Of a DNA stretch of 64,000 bases, positions 37,701 to 48,600 are shown in pieces. This DNA is from Branchiostoma floridae. Taxonomy: Eukaryota > Chordata > Leptocardii > Amphioxiformes > Branchiostomatidae. The position numbers were made by a program, and so were the translations under genes. Location of the stretch: assembly GCF_000003815.2 (NCBI RefSeq), contig NC_049983.1, forward strand, positions 18,011,082-18,075,081. Reading direction: 5' to 3'. The stretch's first letter is position 1; each line of letters starts with the position of its first letter. Under the pieces are notes generated by a model. The model made no database searches. It was given only the letters and a program-made list of their open reading frames with translations, and was not told the origin of the DNA.

Positions 37701-38200
37701 TTTGCAAACTGTCCAATGTTTGTTTTTATCCTATACATGTACCATATCAGCATTTAGAAGCCTTTGAAAAGTTTGATTAATGTCTTTTTTCCTTTCAGGA
37801 GATTGAGATAGTGGAAGTGTCCCCAGGCCTTACTGCACCGCGACCAGCACAACCCACCAGGCAGACTTCCATATTTGGGGAGTACTTCTCTCTCTTCATC
37901 GCCTTGATAGTGATCGCTTGTGTCTGTGTTGTCATAATCCTCCTGGGGGTACTGTACCTCTGTGTCCGCAAAAAGAAGGGAAAGCTTCGAGACCACGAGA
38001 AAGTCATCGCCGACGACGGGCTTCGTCTCGATAGCTACCAGGCGCTCGACAATCCAGGAGCTACGTTCACCGACGACGAGATGCCAGAACCCAACGGTAA
38101 ACCAAAGGCAGAGGAAGCGTGGACTGTCAAGCCATCGGCGCCCCCTCCCCCAAATGGAAGAATTGCAGAAAATACAGAGGAGGAAGATACACATTTGTGA
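13683..38200 (+). CDS. podocalyxin/endoglycan-like transmembrane sialomucin (7 exons, 606 residues)
   Basis: Coding exons are 13683-13740, 22074-22843, 29249-29452, 32292-32384, 34689-34878, 37283-37386 and 37799-38200; the phases (1,0,0,0,1,0) all agree. The order is signal peptide (about 1-20), Thr/Ser/Pro-rich mucin region (about 24-344) with several N-glycosylation sequons, a cysteine-free folded stem (about 345-482), one membrane helix (about 503-529) and a 77-residue tail. The tail has a basic juxtamembrane patch (KKKGK), a YQAL sorting-type motif, a PPPP run, and ends EEEDTHL. In podocalyxin and endoglycan the C-terminal DTHL binds PDZ scaffolds of the NHERF family, and the basic patch area engages ezrin. 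Family identity rests on tail, layout and exon plan; the mucin part cannot be aligned. The expected role is an apical, anti-adhesive cell-surface protein. It converges on the Tudor gene. Confidence 0.8.
14672..14772. mobile_element. fold-back MITE, about 100 bp, in intron 1
   Basis: GTGCGCTTAGCCTGGTTACC onward returns in reverse complement as GAATCCAGGCTACCGTGCGC, with arms of about 40 bp and a short loop. It has no coding capacity. Confidence 0.7.
17241..17254 (+). repeat. poly-C tract (14 C)
   Basis: An uninterrupted run of 14 C. A second run of 15 C lies at 17765-17779. Both are in intron 1 of the sialomucin gene and are prone to sequencing length error. Confidence 0.9.
17765..17779 (+). 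repeat. poly-C tract (15 C)
   Basis: An uninterrupted run of 15 C in intron 1, about 510 bp from a similar run. Confidence 0.9.
20379..20618. mobile_element. 240 bp MITE with inverted ends GTTACTTTGATTT
   Basis: GTTACTTTGATTT (20379-20391) is repeated exactly in reverse complement at 20606-20618, and weaker inverted similarity continues inward. No open frame of note. It lies in intron 1. Confidence 0.55.
22074..22843 (+). CDS. sialomucin exon 2: main mucin domain
   Basis: A TACTCTTCAG acceptor and an AGG|GTGAGT donor bound 257 codons rich in Thr, Ser, Pro, Ala and Val with almost no aromatic residues, typical of dense O-glycosylation. Sequons NGT, NDT, NTT, NAT and NAT are present. A short internal duplication (QPVAADN / EPVAADN) is visible. 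The frame also runs open upstream of the acceptor and into the intron, but both extensions lie outside the splice signals. Confidence 0.85.
24731..24880 (+). repeat. dispersed repeat, copy 2
   Basis: Diverged copy of 5930-6056, with shared ATGTTTTCGATGTGTG and CAGAGGTGGTAAAAG-like blocks in the same order. It lies in intron 2. Confidence 0.5.
27002..27111 (+). repeat. 15 bp minisatellite (GAAGGAGCTGTGTGT), about 7 units
   Basis: Consecutive 15 bp units such as GGAGCTGTGTTTGAA, GGAGCGGTGTGTGAA and GGGGCTTTGTGTGAA. A longer, inverted version lies at about 27640-27790 in the opposite arm. Confidence 0.8.
27225..27340 (-). pseudogene. LINE reverse-transcriptase fragment (thumb region)
   Basis: Read on the minus strand it gives KLLTIQLSILIYGAEAWTLT followed by VTKERVLNAFDQ. 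That is the conserved YGxExWTL...FDQ stretch just after the polymerase core in many non-LTR reverse transcriptases. Catalytic motifs are absent, so it is a dead remnant lodged in the spacer of the 1.08 kb inverted repeat. Confidence 0.7.
29249..29452 (+). CDS. sialomucin exon 3: polythreonine mucin segment
   Basis: 68 codons dominated by Thr, much of it from ACA-rich stretches that behave like a coding microsatellite. The donor is CAG|GTATAA, phase 0 at both ends. The acceptor used here is GGCCAG; an in-frame alternative CCTCAG at 29271-29272 would drop eight codons. Confidence 0.75.
30608..30660. repeat. 53 bp near-perfect palindrome
   Basis: 26 bp (TTAAGGGGATAGCTTAGCAT and on) is followed, after one central base, by its reverse complement with a single mismatch. 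Both outer ends are TTAA. It lies in intron 3. It could be a minimal fold-back element with TTAA target duplication, but its GGGG start is not the usual piggyBac end. Confidence 0.85.
31462..31545 (+). CDS. possible 84 bp cassette exon of the sialomucin gene
   Basis: A strong acceptor (T8 CAG) opens 28 codons without a stop, reading ASSETLSTNRHW and then a Lys-rich stretch, to a donor GCT|GTATGC. It is phase 0 at both ends, so it could be included between exons 3 and 4 without changing the frame. The weak donor and basic composition make it uncertain. Confidence 0.25.
32059..32108 (+). repeat. (TG)n-rich microsatellite
   Basis: Interrupted GT dinucleotide run just upstream of sialomucin exon 4. 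Confidence 0.85.
32292..32384 (+). CDS. sialomucin exon 4: start of stem domain
   Basis: 31 codons between a TTCTTTCACAG acceptor and an ACT|GTGAGT donor, phase 0 at both ends. The end reads as a beta strand with a sequon (IVTVFFNGTRSKLT), where the mucin region gives way to folded sequence. Confidence 0.8.
34689..34878 (+). CDS. sialomucin exon 5: stem domain core
   Basis: Acceptor TTCTGAAG, donor ACAG|GTGAGA, phase 0 in and 1 out. It gives an amphipathic helix (QYDEMFREELTNIINENS), then DVIYVEPTPTL and the strand LLEVSVFVYNRTS with a sequon. The strand-helix-strand-strand order resembles a SEA-type fold; there is no cysteine and no GSVVV-like autocleavage site. Confidence 0.85.
35099..35288. 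mobile_element. fold-back MITE with TA target duplication, 190 bp
   Basis: The arms are CTCTCCAAGCAGAGGTTAGG onward and its reverse complement ending GAGCCTAACCTCTGCATGG. They pair over almost the whole element and are flanked by TA on both sides. The terminus is shared with 5711-5848 and the single end at about 9781. It lies in intron 5. Confidence 0.8.
37283..37386 (+). CDS. sialomucin exon 6: stem domain
   Basis: Acceptor TTGTTCAG, donor GGA|GTAAGT. The first two bases complete an Asp codon with the last base of exon 5. It includes a second amphipathic helix (VLEAALNQLKFQYEEG), as expected for the second helix of a SEA-like unit. Confidence 0.85.
37799..38200 (+). CDS. sialomucin exon 7: membrane helix and cytoplasmic tail
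   Basis: The acceptor is CCTTTCAG. The first strand (EIEIVEVSPG) closes the stem and a Pro/Gln linker follows. A hydrophobic segment of about 27 residues ends at a basic stop-transfer patch (RKKKGK). The tail carries YQAL, an acidic cluster, a tryptophan in EEAWTVKP, PPPP and the C-terminus EEEDTHL, a class I PDZ ligand ([S/T]-x-hydrophobic). It terminates at TGA 38198-38200. Confidence 0.9.
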   Translation, partial: EIEIVEVSPGLTAPRPAQPTRQTSIFGEYFSLFIALIVIACVCVVIILLGVLYLCVRKKKGKLRDHEKVIADDGLRLDSYQALDNPGATFTDDEMPEPNGKPKAEEAWTVKPSAPPPPNGRIAENTEEEDTHL

Positions 38201-38320
38201 CCAATTCTTCTGTTAGCTTTGTAAGTGGTATGAAGAAACATAGAGCACCCATCTTGCCTATTACAAGTGCCAGTGATAGTGCCATCATTAACAAAGAAAA
38301 AGTCATGACATTCAATTTGA

Positions 38321-38326
38321 AATAAA
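38321..38326 (+). terminator. AATAAA poly(A) signal of the sialomucin gene
   Basis: AATAAA lies 121 bp after the stop codon, with T-rich DNA downstream, giving a short 3' UTR. A second AATAAA at 40784 could serve a longer form. Confidence 0.55.
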
Positions 38327-39724
38327 AATAATTTTGTTCAACATGACCTTTTGTGCTTTCTACTGATGGGGAAACAGCATCAACGTGATACATGTAGACA
38401 GTAAAGCAGAGGCAATGAGTTGTGAATGCCTGTCTGCAAAGGTACATGTAGTTGTGAGTTTTGCTTACAGGTCATTTTAGTGAGAATATCCTGGACAAAA
38501 TCCATACAACTGTTGGCACACCAAAGATTCTCAAGGAAATTATAACTTTCCCCCAAGCAAACCTTTTCATTTCTAGCCGTACTTTGTAAGACTCTACAAC
38601 TTGCAAACTTTTCATTCCTACAAATATCAAAATGACATAGTTTACTTCACCTGGAAGATGGTATATTAGGCAGCAATGTCAGAGTGAGACTAGACAAAGT
38701 GCCAGTTTGCTTCAAATACTACTATTGAATATACCAGAATCTAGCCTAGAGGTTTAACAAATGAATGTAAACCACATCTGAAAAGCTTTTTGAAGTAGAG
38801 TCAACATAATACAAAGTTGTTACATTGCAAAAGTCAGCATCTAAATTTTGTGGACTTGATGGAACAAAGCCAAAATGGCTTGAAATGTATTTTTGTAGAA
38901 AAGATCATTACTGCTTGAAGCGAAAATTAGACTTTGTAGCTAATCATAGAATTGTAGTAAATCTCTGTCAAATGATATTGATCATATCAGTTACTTGACC
39001 TTCTAATGGTGGATGACTTAAGGGCCTACTGATACTTCTCAGATATACTTTGTCATTCCTTTTCTTTATACTTATATGGATTATCTGATTGAGTTGGACA
39101 TTGGTTGATAGGAATTTAGTGCACTGATAGACAGAAAAATTGATGATTCCCTTCAATTTTAGTGAATATTCTTTAAATCTTAAAACCTGAAAAAAATCAA
39201 TGTTTATTTTGCAAAACTTTAGTGTACTATCTGGATCAGCAAAATTAATGCACCCATGTATAATTTCAAAACCAAATACAGATTTGTATGTTATGAAGTT
39301 ACATACATGAAAATATTGCTGGGTGTCCAGGTATACACATGTAGTTGCAAGGGTTACCATACTGGTGATTGTAAGCAAAGACCAACTTATTTGTAAATAG
39401 AAGTACTAAGTTAGTTTTTGTTATATATAGTTGTCAACAACTTTTACTCCATTTGATTAACTATTCCTTTCTGTGCACCAAAAGTATTCTGTTTTTTGTG
39501 CTGCAGTCATAGCTATGAAATTAGCAATTTTAAATGTATTGATACTAGTTATAAGGAAGTCATTGATTATGTTAATCAGTAGAATGTTTTGCTTTGATTA
39601 CAATGTCAATATGCAGTGGGCTAATTAACATACTAGGTCCAATGACACTCTGAGTATTGTGCAAAGAACCAACAACTGGAATTGGTGTGGCCTTAGGTGG
39701 TTTGGCCAGAGGATTCAACATACC

Positions 39725-39765
39725 TGTGTGTGTGTGAGTGTGTGTGTGAATGTGTGTGCGTGTGG
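39725..39765 (+). repeat. (TG)n microsatellite
   Basis: Interrupted TG run of about 40 bp in the gap between the two genes. Confidence 0.85.
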
Positions 39766-40321
39766 TAAGGGATTCCCTTATTATTCTAGACATTACAGGT
39801 ATAAAAGATCAGGAAAACTACGTGTACAATGTATTTGGTTGGGAGGCTAAATTGCTGTTGTCAAATTGCCTTGTTTACCTCCAAAATCTGCTAATAATAT
39901 TACAGAGTTGAGGACCATGTGTTTCTCCTTAGCCCTGCATAGTGCTTTATTCAGTTACATCTTTATTCAGACAATCATACGTAGCTGATTATTGTGACTA
40001 TCTTTAGGAGCTTGAAGTTGTATATTGTGTATTGAACTATTGACTTTTTTTCTCTCCAGTTTTCGAGTGGTCAGACATGGAAATTTAAGAGCGCTATCCT
40101 TTCAGAGATAACAACAGTAAAAAAAATGACAGATCTTCACGCAAAAGTACCCAAGTATTTCAACTCTTTGGCATTATGCTTATAGGTCACATCTTAGTAT
40201 CAGTATAGTATGATTATACAAAATACTATAGTTGTAAGCCATGTCACTAAATAATGTACATGGTGCAATGATGCCCCCTATCTCCTCAGGCACTAACTAC
40301 ATGCTAGCATTACTGCACCAT

Positions 40322-40720
40322 ATACACCTTTCTCACGCGGCGGCCATGATAGATCTAAAACGAGTTCAATGTGGCAAACAAAAGGCTGTCTATCATAATT
40401 AGAAGTTCGACCAATGGTAGCCTGCCAATTAGGAAATCGACCAATAAGTGAATGGCTGCAAATTCGTTAAAAATTTGCATTATTATGTTGTTATTTTGCA
40501 TCTCTTAAGGGACTATGGGGTCAGTCTACACTACTCTAAATTGCTACATCTTTCGGTGCATAACACTTCTTGTAATATTTATTATTCCATCTTATATCAT
40601 GAAAATTTGTGTGGTTTGGGGGAAAACTAAATGGGACCCGATTTTAGAAATAAGTTTTGTCTGTTTGCCTCATTGACCTCTTCTTGGATCTATCATGGCC
40701 GCCGCGTGAGAAAGGTGTAT
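40322..40720. mobile_element. 399 bp MITE with perfect 34 bp terminal inverted repeats
   Basis: The left end (40322-40355, ATACACCTTTCTCACGCGGC onward) is the exact reverse complement of 40687-40720. The interior is AT-rich and has no open frame of note. The GC-rich end motif CACGCGGCGGCCATGAT contrasts with the AT-rich surroundings. Identical ends suggest recent insertion. The superfamily is not resolved. Confidence 0.85.
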
Positions 40721-40783
40721 TACATGTACAGTCAAATGTTTTAAAGAAAGATTGATATTCAGTGTACTGTCATTTTCTGAAAC

Positions 40784-40795
40784 AATAAACTTTAA
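40784..40795. terminator. AATAAA and reverse-strand ATTAAA side by side
   Basis: AATAAA on the plus strand (40784-40789) is followed within a few bases by TTTAAT, which is ATTAAA on the minus strand. It could be a bidirectional 3' end site for the two convergent genes, but it is far from both stop codons and is only a candidate. Confidence 0.2.
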
Positions 40796-42430
40796 TATTT
40801 CCAATATAAGACTCTGTATGAGTGATGAGTAAAGAATGCTTTTTCTCACAGTGACGAAAAATGAGTTGACATCATTAACAAAACATATAACTGGTTTTAA
40901 TATTTGGATTGGCCACTTAAGTATTTTTGTAATGGGAACAAAACATGTACAATATGATAAGAACTATGACGCCAATCAAAAAGATAACATAGAGAAAATG
41001 TTATATGCTATGTTATACTTTTTTTCCTAATGATGACCTTAATATTTGAGTCTACATGTTGTAAATGAAACATTTCTGGATACAGACTGTTTCATAAAGG
41101 GGCCTCGGAGGGTGCATGACTATGTGCTTTCATTAACCAGACAGGTATAACCGCCCTTCGGCATAACATACTAGCACTGATATTTGTTGTCATATCAAAG
41201 AGCTGGCTAACACCAACACCCTTCATACTAGCATATTGTATTCATCCTTGTTTATAACCACCTATTCATCCCCACCCCCTTTTCAATATACAAATGTAAC
41301 TACCACATTTCTGTATTAATACAATTCCCCCTGTTCAAACTCTAAAGACTTGGATCATAAGAATCAAAATGCCTCCTCATCAAGTTATAAACAAAACAGT
41401 CCTGTCCTGCAACAAAAGGACACACACAAAGTCATTGTTCTTCTTCCATTTGCTTCATGACATGATTGAAAGCCTGACATTTCTCATTAACAAATCAAAA
41501 TAACACCTAATACTAGTAATAGTGCCTACTACAAACTTTTGGACTTTTAACAAACAAAAAGAACAACAAGAGGGATAAAACTGGCTATCCATCTATCCTA
41601 TACCTATGGTCCTGCTAAAAAGTGACAGAACAGAAATAAGTGTGCAACACAATGAAACCACAACCTCTGCTTCCTATCCTGCAAGGAAGCCTTAAGGCTA
41701 AACTTCAACCTTTGATAAATGTAACAGAAAGGATTATTGTACACAAGGTAGGTACTTCTTGATAATCTGAGAATGCCTGGCAGAAACATGATAAACAAAT
41801 TATAGAGAAGCAATGATTACAATGTATGTCTAGCATACTGAAAACGAACGATTGCTCTTTCTTCGAAATGTGATAAATCCTTTTCATCAAGAAATGGTCA
41901 GTTGCGATCAGTTTCATTCTTCAAATTTTCTTACTTGGCATGATTCTTGGTCCTGTGCTGTCACGTAGTTACTGACATGTAGTTACTGATCATCCTCTTA
42001 CCTTACTCTGGTTTCAAGTAAATTGACTGATTGATGCATCAAAACAAAACTATATATCAAAACAATTCACAGAAATCATAATCAGATGACCTAGATGGAA
42101 TCAAATCATCTTTAGCAATCTAGTATGCTAACAAGCTCAATATGGCATACTAGACCATCAACTATTGCTGAATGTGCCTAGATTTCTGTACTTTGCTTTC
42201 TGACAATATAGAGTACTAATGATCTGAGCATTCTGTCAGAGCTGTATACTACCAGAGCTGTACAGAAAAGTAAAATTGCACAGGAAGCTACCTTTGTGTC
42301 AGCCAATATCTCATAAAAGCCATCCAACAAAACATAAAAACTTTAAAACCTTTGGTATCAAAAAGAGCTGTTACAAAATAATATTGCAGGGGTTCAAACA
42401 AACTTTCAGTCATAACCAGCAATGGCTAAC

Positions 42431-42602
42431 CTAACCGGGTGCCAAACCCTCCCTGTGTCCCATCATCCTTTCCTGTACGGACTGCTCGTTGTAGATGTTG
42501 ACTTTCCGAGCCAGCCCTGCCTTCACCAGGGTGTAGTCAATCCTGATGTCTGTTTCTGTGGTGGTGTCGAACAGGGCCACATACAGGGTGTCATTCCAGC
42601 CT
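42431..42602 (-). CDS. Tudor gene last exon
   Basis: TTCCACAG acceptor, 57 codons and stop TAG (42431-42433). It holds the end of the third extended Tudor: DTLYVALFDTTTETD followed by LVKAGLARKV, the SN-like strand and helix that close such domains, then a short polar tail. Confidence 0.85.
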
Positions 42603-45600
42603 CTGTGGAACGTTCAAACCTGATTAGTTACTGCATGGATTTCTGACAAAGGTGTCCAAGAGACATTGAAATGTAAGCCAGGTAAGTACCTGCTGGTTGT
42701 GTAAAAAGAATTCTCCTATATCCTATATTCTACCAACTGTTTTCCGATGCAAGGATTTCTGCTGTACTTCTCATAAGAAAGGTGGCAGTTGTACAAAGCA
42801 TTTTCCTAGTATTGCATCCTTCCTTTATTCAAGAACATCAAGTGCAATGAAGAACTCAGAACATTATGTATATCACATTGCTATATCATGTATCTTTGTG
42901 TGTACATGTAGACAAGTGTCCACTTTATCCATATATCAAGTATTGTAATATTGGTTATGCACTTTGATAATCATACAGTTGACTCACCTGGACAGAACAT
43001 GAGCTATGAGGACTTTATCTCCAGTTAGGTCAATGAAGGCATCCCTGAAACAAATAGACACAGATGTTTTTCAATGAATTAAGTTTATGACATTATATGT
43101 GAGGATACAGTTGAAATCCTATACATACGCCATTCAGCACCAAGGACAGGTCTGTCTATTCATGGATGCTGATTAGCACCAGGGACAGGCCAGTCTGTTA
43201 ATGAACATTGATCAACACAAGGGGCAGGTCTGGTCAACTACGAACACTTATCAGCAAGATGGACAGACCTTGAACAGTGTCATAATTACATTTGTATCCA
43301 ACTTTACCTGGCATTTTCCAAGTATAACCATCCAGCAGGCAGACAATGGTTACGTTCTCATCACCTGAGTGCGAATAGCCTATATCTATCCCCACCTGGC
43401 TGCTTTGGACCACCTGGGCTTGCCCTGGTCAGTGGGGAGGGGTTCTATGTTGGCCAGGTAGCACTCCACGGCCTGGTGGGGCAGCTGGCAGAACCTGTGT
43501 TCTATCGGATGGATGTCTGACTCTCGGACCCTCTCCTTGTTGCCGAAGTCAACATAGTACACCTGAAAAGGGCATGGTCAAACAGTCATTCTCTGCTGTG
43601 GTGAAGTATGGTGCTTTTCCTATTGACTTGTACTGCACTTCTAACTGTATCAATTCAATGCCAACATTTTTACCAAAAACAAAGCAGCCTACAGAAAATG
43701 GGAAAAACTAAACCACCATCCAAAAAATAGAAGTAATACAAGTACAAATGTATTTATGAATCAAAGGAACACTACAGTAGGAAACATACAGATGTACATA
43801 ATTGACCGAGCAATAAGTTACACATTATTTCAGTACCCACTGATTTATCTCATCATGTAACATTGTCTCAATCGTCTCAAAATTCAACTGACTCTGCCAA
43901 AGTCAAATCTACTGAAAATTGCCATGCGCAATGTTGGAAAATTCGTCGACAAAGACTAGCTCTAACGTTCAAGGCACCTTGTCTGGAACTCTAAATCCTT
44001 GCAAACTATGATTTAAAACGCAGGGTAACATACGGCTGCTTTATGGTTGCAATATGTGTTTCTGTATCTATAGGACTGGAAATCATGTAGCCGTGGCTAC
44101 GTTGGACAGTTGGCCGCTATAGACTATTTCTTAATGCTTAGGTCAATGGGAAAAATCCAAGGGACCAACAAAAGGTGACCGCAATGGCCAGGTGGCGGGT
44201 ATGCAAAGGTAGCCACTAATACAGGTTTGACTGTACTGTAAGAATCCTGTTTTCAATGCAGCTGTACTCACCCACACTTCCTGGGTTTCTGCGTCCACAC
44301 CAGTAACCCTTGCACGGTAGTACTGATTGTCCTGGCTGTACTTTGCAATGACGATCTCTCCAGGTGCCCAAACTATGCCCACCTCTCTCTCACTGTACAC
44401 CTTCTTGGAGTAGTGGTCACTGTATGGTTGATAACATTGTTACTATTGCAACATTATAATAACAAATTGACTAGAGGGTTTGGTCCCCTTGTCATGGATG
44501 GTATTGTTCAATTTGCCTCGTTCCTGTACATGCAATTCTCACCACACATTGCACAATGCAGAACATTTCAAAACAAAGTCTGAACAATCTGAAATCTAAC
44601 CCTTTTTTTTCTTTCAATGATACCCTCGCAATAATCCTTCCCAGCAAATTCCTCTGCACCCTATTTAACATTTGATATAAACATGTCTTTTTTTGCTTCC
44701 CAATACAGTAGAAATACTGTTATTTGCACAACGCATTAACGCACACTTCTGTTAACTGCACGGAAGCCCAAAATCCCAAACCGGTGTGGTCCAGCTGGAT
44801 CCCTTCGCATTATTGCAGCATCCGGATAATTGCAGGAAATTCATTGGCAAATAAGCTGTGTAATTAAGCGGCTTCTACTGTATAAACAAAAATAACAGAC
44901 AACTGCCAAGAACAGGAACTCACTTTATCTCCTTACTGAGCTCATCCAGAGGGTTAGGCTTGTCAACATCAATACCATCTGCAGCTGGAGACAGAACAGG
45001 TACATGAAATTTCAACATTGACATTGAGTGTCTTTACTGAAAACTTGTTATCATGGTACAACTGCTGAGTGCACTTTGTATAGATTGTAGTATATAAAAA
45101 TTGGGGGGTATTAATCTATCATCTTGTCACATCCCTTTGATTATCAAAATGCACAATCACTTTTGGTCTTAAACAGAATTTTCTTCTTCTAACAGTTACA
45201 TGTAAACCGGTAATCACAGATATGATATATTCAAAATCTTACAAATTTCAACAAAAGACAGTCAAAACTGCCAAATTTAAAGGACTTCATTATTAAACTT
45301 TGGTCAACATGTATGTGAATACAATGTAGGTGGTCACTACAGATAGGATTCTTGCCCATCAATGCTTGCATCATGTACAAGTTTGACTGCACTAAAAACA
45401 GAACAGAACAGAACAGAACAGACTGTAGTCTGAGTACCCATTGCTAGGAGGTCATCATGTGGAACTCCTGAGTAAGTAAACTGCACAAAGAAGTGGCCAG
45501 GGTTGAAGACGGACGTCACCTCCACAGCGACCAGGGTGTGTACCGGCGGCAGGTCCACCATGTGGTTGGCACACACCACCATCCGTTTCTCTGTGACTGG

Positions 45601-48600
45601 ATGGTACAAATGATACTCTTAAAGGTGCATGAAGGACACTTTTGATATTTTAGACTGAATAGACGTGAATCTATATTGTTACAAAAAAATATCATCAGTT
45701 AAGACCACAGATTACAGACCTGTACCTATACCTGATATCATGTTCAGGTACACATCCCATGATGGGATTTCTTTTAAGGTGGTGGGGGGGTGATGGTGCG
45801 GTAAAAACATTCTTGCCTGACCTAAAGAAAACACTAGTACTTAAAGTATGTACTACTGTACTTGTATATACATTTTTCAAGTTTCTCTACATCTGGCTGA
45901 CCTTTGACCTCCCTATCCTGCAGGTGTTGGTATGGACAGCTGTCTCCTTTCCAACAAGTAGACCCTGGCTGGAAAAACTTGCACACTGGGATTTCCTGAG
46001 ACTCTGTGGAAAAAAATACAGAGGAGTACATACATATCTCAATTTTACAAGAGAGAAACACACTCATATGCTACACCAAGTCGCACTCCTAGTGGACTGT
46101 ATATGACCAGTCTCCTAGAATCTAGAGAGTGAGAGATGGGAAAGAGATATTGTTTAACACAGGCTAACTCACAGTATTACTTTTTTACATCTACATGTAA
46201 AATGGTCCAATACATACCTGTAAGTTACACACACATGGTACATAACTATATAAAATAAGAAGACAAAAATTCATGATTTGTTATTGTCAGGCTTTTGACT
46301 GCTGGAACTTACTGAAGCCCATAGTGGCCACCTCTGCATTGTCCACATCCACGAAGTAGCTGTTCCTTTCTGACAGGTAGTCACTGGCTCGCGGGTCCCA
46401 GGCATCAAGACTGTTCATGTCTTCAGGAATGGATGCAGTACCTGCAGAAAACCAGCACATATCATTCAAAGTACTTTTTTCCTAGCTATTTCATTATAAT
46501 GATGCAACATTATTTTACCTTTTTTAACCATGAATTGTTTTGGATGCTTCAAATACCAAGCATTTCATATATCTCTTTGCTAGACAAAACTACACTGTTT
46601 TCTTCAATGTGCAAATGCCATAATGTCTTGAAATATGTCAAATTGTGAAAATGAAAGTGTTTAGCTTAAGAGTTTGACTCTTTGAGCTTGATTTAGTACC
46701 CTCTTCATAATATAAGAAGGATCTTCCAGTTTTTTAAAGCCAGGTACTGGTGCTACTGTAAGCTTATTACAAGGGTACATTAAAAACCTGACTTTGTTGC
46801 AAGGGATCAATGATATGTAAATTTGTACAAGACAAACTCTTCCAGGTTCAACCAACCGGCATGATGCATGGTTGTGCAAACATCCTGATTATATTTTTAC
46901 TTTTGTTTGTGGAAGGCTTGGCAGGTTGGGGAGCAGCAGGGATACACATCTCTGCAACTCCAGAGCTGACCAGTTCATCATTGATGCACATGTCCACAGA
47001 CCCGGTGGTGTCTACCAGTACAAGCTGCAGGGGTGGCTGTACTTCACTGGAAAAGGAAAAGAATGCAACAAATCCCCACAAAATGAGTTTGGCTATCTCT
47101 TCTTGGAACACAACAAACTCCCTGTTAAAGTATGCTTGTATGATCAAACTTAATGTAACATAATGGTATTACAAAAGACTATGTTATACAGGTATATCTG
47201 TTAGCAAAAGGCAATGGTACATATGATGATTGTACTCATGTTTTCAGTGGAAACATAGGCCTTTGTACTGGACAAATAGACATGAAATAATTCATAACAA
47301 TTTCAACCAACCTTGCGGGCTTGGGCTGCTTCACATACCCAACAAGAGCCTTGTCAAAGTGAGTAAGGTCAGCAAAAGTCTTCGCAGCTTCCCTACTCCA
47401 GGCAGGCTTCGATATCTTCTCTTCGCCAGGCTCTGCAATGGGCACGATACCGTAGAGGCTACACTTCACCGCATGAGCAGGCTCCTCTGTAAACTCTGGC
47501 ATCAGCGGGAGCACCTCTGACACAGGCAGCGTCTCGAAGTTACCATAATCCACGTAGAAGACTTGTACCTGGCAGCAATCCAAACCTTCTGCTTCAGACT
47601 TTCTCTGCTGTTTTTCGCCAGGTGGCCCAGTACCTTGTTCCGTCCTCTTGTACGTTACGGTACAGATCTGGGCACGATACCAGGTCTTGTCCTTACTGAA
47701 TCGTGCACAGCAGATGTCGTTGACACATGGCTCGAACGTGATGTTTCTCAGCACGTCCCCCTTCTCTTGGTAAAACTTGTTTAGCTCTTTCATGAGGTGG
47801 TCGATCTTTGCTGCGTCGGGTGTAACTGGGTGTACATAGAACTCGGAGGGATCCACGATGTATGATGTCATCAGGAGAAAGGAGCCGTCCTCCTGTAAGT
47901 TCACCATCCGCTTTTTCACTTGGATGCTGTCATCTTCATCAGCATCCTCAGAACACCCTTCTTTTACACTGCTTTCTTTTCCTTCTTTCTGTTCAGTGGC
48001 ACCCTTTATGTTATTCTCGTGAAGGGAGTTCTGTTTTTGTGTACTGTCATTGCGCCACCAGTTACGATCGTCTTCCTCACTTGTTGTGGATCCCGAAGAC
48101 GAGAATATCTTTACCCCTCTACCCTTGCCTATAACACTTCTCTTCCTCGGCTTTCTTTCATTTCTACTTAGGTTTTTGATTTGATTTTTCCACTGGGGGC
48201 TGATGATATCTCCTGATTTGGGACTACTACTCTCACATCTATTTGCTTGCGACACATGTTCTACATCGTTAGTTTTCACGGCTTTCTTTCGCCTAGCAGA
48301 GTTGTCTGGTGCTACTTCTGAGCAGTGCTCCTTGTCTCTGGATGTGACACACTCACCATTTTCTGCCTGCTGGGGAACTGTGGCCAGACTGTCCAGATAC
48401 TCATCAATGCTAGTGTCTGCTTTTTCGTGTTCCCAGTCCTTTGGCAGAGGGGCAGTTGACAAGCTTTGTGCTTTGGCAATTTTTCCATCCTTCATGCCCA
48501 TTTCCTTTACCAACATACCCTCCATGGCATCACGGGTTGCAGTTGTAGCTTTGCTGACAGAACTTTCCTTTTTCTTCAGCTTTTCCTCAGACGGTACTGG

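Larger units (their letters stand above)
38341..42430. other. gap between two convergent genes
   Basis: AT-rich DNA with no supportable coding exon. It holds a TG microsatellite (39725-39765), a 399 bp MITE (40322-40720) and probable 3' UTR sequence of both genes. Confidence 0.55.
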
